A DNA stretch of 7,654 nt from Clostridiales bacterium (GTDB lineage: Bacteria > Bacillota > Clostridia > Oscillospirales > Oscillospiraceae). The position numbers and the translations under genes are program-made. The stretch lies in contig PITX01000056.1 of NCBI GenBank assembly GCA_017577345.1, positions 1 to 7,654 of the forward strand, read 5' to 3'. Below, one piece after another: positions 1 to 5,102 of the stretch (its first letter is position 1; each line of letters begins with the position of its first letter). The notes under the pieces were generated by a model, which worked only from the letters and a program-made list of their open reading frames with translations, was not told the origin of the DNA and searched no databases.

Positions 1-667
1 CCATGAGACCGTGCGCACCGGCTGTACCGCCGGATAGGACGGGTGAATTTGCAGGCTCCACGCCGATGACGCGAACCTCCGCCTTTTGGGATTTCAGGTA
101 TTCCCCTGTCCCCGTGACCGTGCCGCCCGTACCGATCCCCGCGACAAAAATATCCACCTTCCCGTCGGTATCCTCAAATATTTCAGGTCCGGTCGTCTTT
201 CTGTGCGCCTCGGCATTGGCGGGGTTGTCAAACTGCCCCGCGATCCAGCTTCCCGGATATTCCTTCTGAAGCTCCTTCGCTTTTTCAATGCAGGCAGGCA
301 TACCGCCGGTGACCAATACAAGCTCTGCACCGTAGGCTTTCAAAATCTGTCTGCGTTCGACCGACATGGTATCCGGCATGACGATCACCGTCCGATAGTC
401 TCTTGCCGTGCCGACTGCCGCAAGCCCGATGCCCGTATTGCCGGAGGTCGGCTCGATAATGACCGCGCCCGGCTTCAAAATTCCCTCACGCTCGGCACAA
501 TTGAGCATTTCCATCGCTGCACGATCCTTGACCGAACCGGCGGGATTGCAGTATTCCAGCTTCGCCAGCAGACGCGCTTTCAGTCCGTATCGCTGCTCCA
601 GATGCTTTAATTCAAGCAGTGGGGTATGTCCGATCAGCTCGTCGATTGAGGTATAAATGTGTTCCAT
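1..667 (-). CDS. cysK: Cysteine synthase (O-acetylserine sulfhydrylase), C-terminus cut by window edge
   Basis: Pyridoxal-phosphate enzyme that makes L-cysteine from O-acetylserine and sulfide in the cytoplasm. The first 222 residues are visible. They show the fold-type II signature: NPAGSVKDR with the Schiff-base lysine at about K47, the substrate loop TSGNTG at 74-79, and the glycine-rich phosphate-binding loop GTGGT at 179-183, followed by VEPANSPVLSGG at about 203-214. The family is usually about 300-310 residues, so roughly 85 are missing beyond position 1. The ATG at 667 is preceded by GGAGG (673-677) with a 5-nt spacer, and the protein opens with the usual IDELIGHTPLLEL. It follows recR by 48 nt, a gap mostly filled by a hairpin, so it has little room for its own promoter. 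CysM or a cystathionine beta-synthase-like enzyme is less likely, because the SGNTG and EPANSPVLSGG motifs are CysK-like. The reading frame is unbroken to the edge. Confidence 0.95.
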   Translation of the reverse strand, partial: MEHIYTSIDELIGHTPLLELKHLEQRYGLKARLLAKLEYCNPAGSVKDRAAMEMLNCAEREGILKPGAVIIEPTSGNTGIGLAAVGTARDYRTVIVMPDTMSVERRQILKAYGAELVLVTGGMPACIEKAKELQKEYPGSWIAGQFDNPANAEAHRKTTGPEIFEDTDGKVDIFVAGIGTGGTVTGTGEYLKSQKAEVRVIGVEPANSPVLSGGTAGAHGLM

Positions 668-672
668 AGAAA

Positions 673-677
673 CCTCC
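673..677 (-). promoter_or_regulatory. cysK ribosome binding site
   Basis: GGAGG with a 5-nt spacer to the ATG at 667. It lies only about 10 nt downstream of the short U-tract of the recR-cysK hairpin, so an RNA ending at that hairpin would exclude it and a read-through RNA would include it. Confidence 0.75.
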
Positions 678-686
678 GATTTTCTG

Positions 687-713
687 AAAATGCATCCCTT
701 TCCGGGATGCATT
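687..713 (-). terminator. Hairpin with short U-tract between recR and cysK (terminator, attenuator or processing element)
   Basis: On the minus strand AATGCATCCC (713-704) pairs perfectly with GGGATGCATT (698-689) around the 5-nt loop GGAAA, and the run TTTT sits at 690-687. It starts two bases after the recR stop codon. Ten uninterrupted pairs plus a U-run fit an intrinsic terminator, but the U-run is short and is followed by CAG, so termination may be partial. The cysK ribosome binding site begins about 10 nt later. Confidence 0.65.
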
Positions 714-715
714 CT

Positions 716-1318
716 TTATGAAATATCTTTTCTGCCCTCCAGTGCGCGAAGAAGCGTGACCTCATCGGCGTATTCGAGCTGACTGCCGACGGGAATACCG
801 TAGGCAAGGCGCGTCACACGCACCTCCATCGGACGGAGCAGACGCGAAATGTACATTGCAGTGGCTTCTCCCTCGGTGTCCGGATTGGTCGCCATGATGA
901 CCTCGCGTACCTCGCCCCTGCCGATCCGTTCGAGCAGCTCGCGGATGCAGATATCGTCAGGACCGATGTGATTTAACGGAGAGATCACGCCGTGCAGCAC
1001 ATGGTAAACGCCGTGAAATTCTCTGGCGCGTTCCATGGCGATGACATCCTTCGGATCGGCAACCACGCAGATGGTGCTGTGGTCACGCGTTTCATCGTCA
1101 CAGATGGGGCAAAGCTCCTTATCCGTCAGATTTCTGCAGCACGGGCATAGATGCACAGATTTTTTCGCCTCTAAAATGGCATCGGCAAATTCCTGTGCTT
1201 CGGTTTCTGACATACTAAGCAGATAAAATGCCAGCCGCTGCGCCGTCTTGCCGCCGATGCCCGGCAGCTTCGCAAACTGTTCGGTCAGCCGCTCCAGTGC
1301 GGCAGGAAACAGCCTCAT
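716..1318 (-). CDS. recR: Recombination mediator protein RecR
   Basis: RecR works with RecO (and RecF) to load RecA onto SSB-coated single-stranded gaps during recombinational repair. The 200-residue length is typical. Visible in order: an N-terminal helix-hairpin-helix with LPGIGGKTAQRLA at 18-30; a four-cysteine zinc finger, C58-x2-C61 and C70-x2-C73; a Toprim domain from about 82 to 175 with E96 and the acidic ATNPDTEGE segment at 143-151; and the C-terminal Walker B-like GIPVGSQLEYADEVTLLRALEGR. The ATG shares one base with the TGA of ybaB (TGATG), so translational coupling is likely; no strong Shine-Dalgarno stands immediately upstream. The order dnaX-ybaB-recR matches the conserved bacterial arrangement. 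No key residue looks missing. Confidence 0.98.
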   Translation of the reverse strand: MRLFPAALERLTEQFAKLPGIGGKTAQRLAFYLLSMSETEAQEFADAILEAKKSVHLCPCCRNLTDKELCPICDDETRDHSTICVVADPKDVIAMERAREFHGVYHVLHGVISPLNHIGPDDICIRELLERIGRGEVREVIMATNPDTEGEATAMYISRLLRPMEVRVTRLAYGIPVGSQLEYADEVTLLRALEGRKDIS

Positions 1319-1662
1319 CAGAACAGACCGCCCAGATTCAGACCGCCGGTCAGCCTCGCCATATTCTGCGAAGTCTCGGCATCTGCCTTGCGCATTGCCT
1401 CATTGACTGCGGCGACGACCATATCCTGCAGCATTTCTACATCCTCGGGGTCAACTGCCTCGGGATTGATACGCAGGCTGACGAGCTCATGCTTGCCGCT
1501 GACGCGTGCAGTCACCATGCCGCCGCCGGCTGTTGCTTCATATTCTTTTGCCTCAAGCTCTTCCTGCATTTTCAGCATATCTTGCTGCATTTTCTGCGCC
1601 TGCTTGATCATATTCATGTTCATACCGCCGCCCATACCGCCGCGGAATCCGCCTTTTGCCAT
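1318..1662 (-). CDS. ybaB: YbaB/EbfC-family nucleoid-associated protein
   Basis: Small DNA-binding protein (114 aa) of the YbaB/EbfC family, whose members form dimers that bind DNA and are almost always encoded between dnaX and recR; the exact cellular role is poorly defined. The N-terminus (residues 1-18) is rich in Gly and Met, as often seen in clostridial members. It is followed by the amphipathic helix IKQAQKMQQDMLKMQEELEAKEYEA, a central beta sheet (ATAGGGMVTARVSGKHELVSLRI) and the family signature INPEAVDPEDVEMLQDMVVAAVNEA. The ATG at 1662 is preceded by AGGAGA (1671-1676) with an 8-nt spacer. The Shine-Dalgarno directly abuts the dnaX stop codon (gap 14 nt). Its TGA overlaps the recR ATG by one base. 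Confidence 0.96.
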   Translation of the reverse strand: MAKGGFRGGMGGGMNMNMIKQAQKMQQDMLKMQEELEAKEYEATAGGGMVTARVSGKHELVSLRINPEAVDPEDVEMLQDMVVAAVNEAMRKADAETSQNMARLTGGLNLGGLF

Positions 1663-1676
1663 GTTCTTTTTCTCCT

Positions 1677-3278
1677 TTATTTGAAATCTATCAGATCGGG
1701 ATGCTCCGCGCCGAAGGCGAGAAGCCGGTCAAAGTTTCCGTTTGACTTTTTTTCTTCCCTGCCGCGGGAAAACCTGACTTTCATTGGATGCCCTGCCTGC
1801 GCAGAGGCTACCTCCACGATGGTCTGCATCACATTCGGCTTACTGATGACGCTTTCGGCAAAATCCGCCGTGATCGTCAAAATCAGCTCATCCTGTGTCA
1901 TTCTGCCCTGCACCGGTGCGCCCTCAGAAACGGAGAACATGCCCAATGCGGGCGGCTTTAATACCGTGCGCAGCCTCTGAACAAGCTGCGGCCACGCGCT
2001 GTCATTGACCGGCTCAAGGGTCAGCTCAGGCGGTGCTTCCTCCGGGATGGAAGGCTGTTCTTCTTCCTCCCACGGAGGCATTTCCTCCTCAGCCTGTTTC
2101 GTCTGTAGCGGATTTGTCTGTACCGTCAGCATACCGCTTGCAATTTTATTTTCCAGACGGCTGAGCCTTGCATTCAATGCCTCGGCATCCAGAACTGCTT
2201 CCGGCTCGCAAAGACGCATCAGACAAAGCTCCGCGTCAATGCGGCGGTTTGCACTTGTGTTGAAGCCCGCTGCAGCATCACGAAGCAGTGAAGTCATGCG
2301 AAGCAGCTCCCCTGTACCGAACATCGGAAGTAAAGATTTCAGCTCCTGCTCCGTGCAGATGCCGGAAATCATGCTCACGCCGGACGCCGCTGTTTTCAAA
2401 ATTAACAGATCCCGTGCGACCGTACAAAGCTCATCGAGCATGGCAGCAAGGTCCTTGCCCTCGGCATACTGGGAATTAAACAGCGTCAGTGCCTTTGCGC
2501 TGTCGTGCGCACCGATCGCCTGCATCAGCTCCGCCGTCTTTCTTGTACCGGCAAGACCGAGCGTTTTGCATACCTGCTCGGTATCGATCTTCCCCGAAGC
2601 GGCAGAAGCACACTGGTCAAGCAGACTCACTGCATCACGCATACCGCCGTCTGCCAGTCTGGCAAGATACGCCGCAGCATCCGCTTCCAATGGAATCTGT
2701 TCTTTATAGGCAATATAATTCAGCCGGTCAACAATATCCTCCGGCAGAATCCTGCGGAAGGAAAAGCGCTGACAGCGGGAAAGAATGGTCGCAGGGACTT
2801 TATGCAGCTCCGTCGTTGCAAGGATGAACAGCAGATGCTCCGGCGGCTCTTCAATAATTTTCAGAAGCGCATTGAATGCGCTGATGGAAAGCATGTGCAC
2901 CTCGTCAATGATATACACGCGCTTTTTCACTTCCGCCGGGGTATAGATCGCATCGTCGCGCAGGGAACGAACATTGTCCACGCCGTTATTGGATGCCGCG
3001 TCGATTTCCAAAACATCCATGCAGGCACCGGAATCGATGCTTTTACAGGCGGCACAGCAGTTGCAGGGGTTGCCGTCGATCGGGTTCTCGCAGTTGACTG
3101 CCTTGGCAAGGATTTTTGCGCAGGTCGTCTTGCCTGTACCTCTCGTGCCGGTGAACAGATATGCGTGGCTCATGCGGTTGTTCACAAGCTGATTTTTCAG
3201 CGTCTGCGTGACCGCCATCTGACCGACCACATCATCAAATGTCTGCGGACGGTATTTCCGATAAAGTGCCTGATACAT
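1677..3278 (-). CDS. dnaX: DNA polymerase III subunit gamma/tau
   Basis: ATPase subunit of the clamp-loader complex that opens the beta clamp and couples polymerase cores at the replication fork. It is 533 residues. The AAA+ module shows Walker A GTRGTGKTT (44-52), the zinc-binding cysteines C63, C72, C75 and C78, Walker B IIDEVH (123-128), sensor 1 LATTE (153-157), the arginine-finger motif SRCQRF (167-172) and the sensor 2 region GGMRDAVSLLDQ (211-222). Domain III follows to about 365, then an acidic, proline-rich linker (about 393-423) and a C-terminal tau-like domain to 533. The start at 3278 gives the family opening MYQALYRKYRPQTF and has AGGAGG at 3287-3292 with an 8-nt spacer. An in-frame ATG at 3395 would add 39 residues but lies inside the SRP RNA and is rejected. 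An A_AAA_AAG heptamer falls at codons 510-511. It heads the operon dnaX-ybaB-recR. Confidence 0.98.
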   Translation of the reverse strand: MYQALYRKYRPQTFDDVVGQMAVTQTLKNQLVNNRMSHAYLFTGTRGTGKTTCAKILAKAVNCENPIDGNPCNCCAACKSIDSGACMDVLEIDAASNNGVDNVRSLRDDAIYTPAEVKKRVYIIDEVHMLSISAFNALLKIIEEPPEHLLFILATTELHKVPATILSRCQRFSFRRILPEDIVDRLNYIAYKEQIPLEADAAAYLARLADGGMRDAVSLLDQCASAASGKIDTEQVCKTLGLAGTRKTAELMQAIGAHDSAKALTLFNSQYAEGKDLAAMLDELCTVARDLLILKTAASGVSMISGICTEQELKSLLPMFGTGELLRMTSLLRDAAAGFNTSANRRIDAELCLMRLCEPEAVLDAEALNARLSRLENKIASGMLTVQTNPLQTKQAEEEMPPWEEEEQPSIPEEAPPELTLEPVNDSAWPQLVQRLRTVLKPPALGMFSVSEGAPVQGRMTQDELILTITADFAESVISKPNVMQTIVEVASAQAGHPMKVRFSRGREEKKSNGNFDRLLAFGAEHPDLIDFK

Positions 3279-3286
3279 TCCGTTCA

Positions 3287-3292
3287 CCTCCT
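3287..3292 (-). promoter_or_regulatory. dnaX ribosome binding site (fixes the start codon)
   Basis: A perfect AGGAGG with an 8-nt spacer to the ATG at 3278. This decides in favour of the 533-residue product over the upstream in-frame ATG at 3395, which lies inside the SRP RNA and has no such site. Confidence 0.9.
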
Positions 3293-3301
3293 GACTTTCA
3301 T

Positions 3302-3330
3302 AGTATAAACGATAACTGCGAAAAATGCAA
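3302..3330 (-). promoter_or_regulatory. Predicted sigma-A promoter of the dnaX-ybaB-recR operon
   Basis: On the minus strand a -35 TTGCAT (3330-3325) is separated by exactly 17 nt from a -10 TATACT (3307-3302). The -10 differs from consensus by one base; the -35 matches only its TTG. The predicted transcription start near 3295 leaves a leader of about 17 nt that contains little besides the AGGAGG. The -35 begins directly at the end of the U-tract of the preceding terminator, so the promoter fills the only free space. No start site has been mapped. Confidence 0.7.
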
Positions 3331-3331
3331 T

Positions 3332-3360
3332 AAAAAACGCGGAGGATTTCTCCCCCGCGT
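3332..3360 (-). terminator. Intrinsic terminator downstream of the SRP RNA
   Basis: On the minus strand ACGCGGGGG (3360-3352) pairs with CCTCCGCGT (3345-3337) as a 9-bp GC-rich stem with one G-U pair around the loop AGAAAT. It is followed by an uninterrupted run of six T (3337-3332). This is a textbook Rho-independent terminator three bases past the end of the SRP RNA terminal stem. It is the first convincing terminator after rpoD, so transcripts from rpoD, acpP and the SRP RNA probably all end here. Confidence 0.92.
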
Positions 3361-3363
3361 ATA

Positions 3364-3662
3364 CTTCGACCCATGACAAGATCGCACACCCGCATTTGAG
3401 TTTATACTATGTCCGTTTCCCGGGCAGCCAGCTCAGAAACGGCTGACTCACGGCACACGAACAGATCCGCTTAATGCTGCTCGGTTCCCCGCCTGACATG
3501 GTTCACGGGAGCTCGTTGCGTGAGACCGATCCCTCAACACCGCTTACACGGACAGCAACACAGCATAAACCCGGGTGCGGGAATTCATCCCTGCTGTAGC
3601 GGATTGCAGGCAACAGGGCACCGCTATCTCCCCGACTAGTGCGACCTTGTCACAGGTCGAAG
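3364..3662 (-). ncRNA. ffs: Signal recognition particle RNA, large bacterial (Alu-containing) type
   Basis: RNA scaffold of the signal recognition particle, which with Ffh targets nascent membrane and secreted proteins. The minus strand carries both hallmark blocks. The Alu-domain block (3633-3589) reads GGGGAGATAGCGGTGCCCTG and continues with TGCAATCCGCT. The Ffh-binding helix 8 block (3504-3467) reads GAACCATGTCAGG, then a GGAA tetraloop (3488-3485) closed by CGG/CCG, then AGCAGCATTAAG. Helix 5 is supported by 12 contiguous pairs between 3570-3559 and 3411-3400, and by CCCGCA/TGCGGG (3581-3576 with 3394-3389). The termini form a 24-bp helix 1 (3662-3639 with 3387-3364; 21 Watson-Crick and 3 G-U pairs). 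The 299-nt span is longer than the roughly 270 nt of mature Bacillus scRNA, so the mature ends are probably trimmed within helix 1. It lies upstream of dnaX, as in B. subtilis (scr-dnaX-yaaK-recR). The exact ends are inferred from pairing only. Confidence 0.96.
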
Positions 3663-3668
3663 CGTTTT

Positions 3669-3674
3669 ATTCTA
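3669..3674 (-). promoter_or_regulatory. Possible -10 element for the SRP RNA (weak)
   Basis: TAGAAT, one mismatch from TATAAT, directly follows the acpP stop codon. It would start transcription about 7 nt downstream, at the first base of the SRP RNA terminal stem (3662). At spacers of 16-18 nt the upstream bases lie within acpP and do not resemble TTGACA, and there is no extended -10 TG. The alternative is co-transcription with acpP followed by processing. Confidence 0.3.
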
Positions 3675-3899
3675 TTATTCCAGCTTTTCCTCGATATAGT
3701 CGGCTAAATCGCCAAGCGTTTCCAGCTGCATATCGCCTTCCATGCCGAAGTCAACGCCAAGCTCCTCCTCCAGATCCATGATCATCTCGACCATGTCAAG
3801 GGAATCCAGGTGCAGGCTTTCAAAGGTGGTATCACGGCTCAATTCCTCTGCCGGAATATCAAGCTGCTCGGAAAGATAAGTTCTGATTCTTTCGTACAT
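3675..3899 (-). CDS. acpP: Acyl carrier protein
   Basis: Small acidic protein (74 aa) that carries growing acyl chains as thioesters on a 4'-phosphopantetheine arm during type II fatty acid synthesis in the cytosol. The attachment motif is LHLDSLDMVEMIMDLEEELGV, with the modified serine at position 33 and the helix II recognition residues (D32, L34, E38, E44-E46) that bind ACP synthase and Fab enzymes. The four-helix length and the ending LGDLADYIEEKLE are typical. The ATG at 3899 follows GGGAGGG (3906-3912). It stands alone here rather than next to fabD/fabG/fabF. It could therefore be the main ACP or a second paralogue, which the window cannot settle. It has its own promoter upstream and no terminator before the SRP RNA that begins 12 nt after its stop. 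Confidence 0.96.
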   Translation of the reverse strand: MYERIRTYLSEQLDIPAEELSRDTTFESLHLDSLDMVEMIMDLEEELGVDFGMEGDMQLETLGDLADYIEEKLE

Positions 3900-3937
3900 G
3901 TTTTTCCCTCCCGAATGTGCTTAGGAATTCTATCAAT

Positions 3938-3965
3938 ATGATACGAATTTTTTCGCCGTTGTCAA
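3938..3965 (-). promoter_or_regulatory. Predicted sigma-A promoter for acpP (and possibly the SRP RNA)
   Basis: On the minus strand a perfect -35 TTGACA (3965-3960) is followed after 16 nt by a -10 TATCAT (3943-3938), which has one mismatch. The spacer contains an A6 tract. Transcription would start near 3931, giving a leader of about 31 nt before the acpP ATG. It starts 8 nt after the rpoD stop codon, and I see no terminator hairpin between rpoD and this promoter, so read-through from the rpoD operon is also possible. Confidence 0.8.
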
Positions 3966-3973
3966 GTGAAATT

Positions 3974-5101
3974 TTAATTTAGGAAGTCCTTGAGAATTTT
4001 GGAGCGGGACGGATGGCGCAGCTTACGCAGGGCTTTTGCCTCGATCTGACGGATCCTTTCGCGTGTCACATCAAATTCCTCGCCGACCTCTTCCAGTGTG
4101 TGCATCTTGCCGTCGGTCAGACCGTAACGCAGGCAGAGCACCTTTTCTTCTCGGGGTGTCAGGGTTTTCAGGACATCGGCAAGCTGTTCGCGCAGCATGG
4201 CAAAGGTTGCGGCATCGGCCGGCTCGGAGGCACCCTCGTCCTGAATGAAATCGCCGAGATGGCTGTCATCTTCTTCACCGACCGGCGTTTCCAGAGAGAT
4301 CGGCTCCTGCGCCACGCGCATGATCTCTTCCACCTTTTCTATCGGCAGATTTATTTTTTCCGCAATCTCGCTCGTTGTCGGGTCTCTGCCAAGGTCCTGC
4401 ACGAGCTCGTGGGAGGCACGGGAAACGCGGTTGATCGTTTCGACCATGTGCACGGGAATACGAATGGTCCTCGCGTGGTCTGCAATTGCACGGGAGATCG
4501 ACTGGCGGATCCACCAGGTCGCATAGGTGGAGAACTTATAGCCCTTTTCATAGTCGAACTTGCCGACCGCCTTAATCAGCCCGAGATTTCCCTCCTGAAT
4601 CAAATCCAAAAACGGCAGGCCTCTGCCGACATAGCGCTTTGCAATGGAGACAACAAGACGAAGGTTTGATTCCACCATGGTATTATGCGCCTGCTCATCG
4701 CCCTCTGCCAGCCGCTTTGCGACCTCCTGCTCCTCCTCACCGGAAAGAAGCGGAATTTTTCCGATTTCTTTCAGGTACATACGCACCGGGTCGTTGATGC
4801 TCATGACCTCGGAGATCTCATCGGTATCGACGAGCTTTTCCTCCTCGATCAGTTCCAGATCCTCTTCACTCGGTACCATATCGTCCGGCTTGGAGAGCAT
4901 CTCCACCACATCGGAAACATCAATTTCGATGCCGGCGGCTTCCAAGGCATTATAGATCAGGTCGGTCTGCTGCTCATCGGCGTCGATGGAGTCCAAGGCA
5001 TCAATCAGATCCTTGGATGCTACTCTTTTTTCCTTTTTGCACTGTTCCAGAAGCTGCTGCAGCTTTTCGTGCAGCTGAAGTTCGTTTTGCAGCTCGTCCA
5101 T
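3974..5101 (-). CDS. rpoD: Primary (housekeeping) RNA polymerase sigma factor RpoD/SigA
   Basis: Directs core RNA polymerase to most promoters in growing cells. The 375-residue length matches SigA of Gram-positive bacteria and lacks the long non-conserved insertion of proteobacterial sigma-70. Domains: a region 1.1-like helical segment (about 15-70), an acidic linker (80-95), region 1.2 ([11 protein letters not shown] at 104-114), and region 2 with [27 protein letters not shown] and the -10 recognition/melting segment [22 protein letters not shown] (190-211). Region 3 follows (ETINRV to QDEG, 221-290). Region 4 begins near 310 and ends with the -35 helix-turn-helix [27 protein letters not shown] (338-364). 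The start at 5101 has GGAGGG at 5109-5114 with a 7-nt spacer. An in-frame ATG at 5116 overlaps that Shine-Dalgarno and is rejected. It begins one base after the dnaG stop, in the classical dnaG-rpoD arrangement. Confidence 0.98.
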   Translation of the reverse strand: MDELQNELQLHEKLQQLLEQCKKEKRVASKDLIDALDSIDADEQQTDLIYNALEAAGIEIDVSDVVEMLSKPDDMVPSEEDLELIEEEKLVDTDEISEVMSINDPVRMYLKEIGKIPLLSGEEEQEVAKRLAEGDEQAHNTMVESNLRLVVSIAKRYVGRGLPFLDLIQEGNLGLIKAVGKFDYEKGYKFSTYATWWIRQSISRAIADHARTIRIPVHMVETINRVSRASHELVQDLGRDPTTSEIAEKINLPIEKVEEIMRVAQEPISLETPVGEEDDSHLGDFIQDEGASEPADAATFAMLREQLADVLKTLTPREEKVLCLRYGLTDGKMHTLEEVGEEFDVTRERIRQIEAKALRKLRHPSRSKILKDFLN

Positions 5102-5102
5102 T

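Noticed and set aside
86..610. Plus-strand open frame of 174 codons opposite cysK
   Set aside because: Antisense shadow of a clearly conserved PLP enzyme.
1228..1980. Plus-strand open frame of 250 codons
   Set aside because: It spans recR, ybaB and dnaX in antisense and its Cys/His/Ser-rich translation resembles no family; treated as a shadow.
2505..3308. Plus-strand open frame of 267 codons
   Set aside because: It is entirely antisense to dnaX, has no recognisable domain, and its composition reflects the dnaX codons read backwards.
3279..3395. 39-residue N-terminal extension of dnaX from an ATG at 3395
   Set aside because: It runs through the SRP RNA 3' end and its terminator. The family start MYQALYRKYRP with a perfect AGGAGG is at 3278.
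3643..3660. Local hairpin CGACCT-loop-AGGTCG at the 5' end of the SRP RNA
   Set aside because: Both halves belong to the 24-bp helix 1 arm, which is far more stable; at most a transient fold before the 3' end is made.
3575..3781. Plus-strand 68-codon frame across the SRP RNA and acpP
   Set aside because: It overlaps a structured RNA and a conserved gene in antisense; no ribosome binding site was recognised.
4013..4669. Plus-strand open frame of 218 codons opposite rpoD
   Set aside because: A reverse reading of conserved sigma factor codons, with no start signals or domain.
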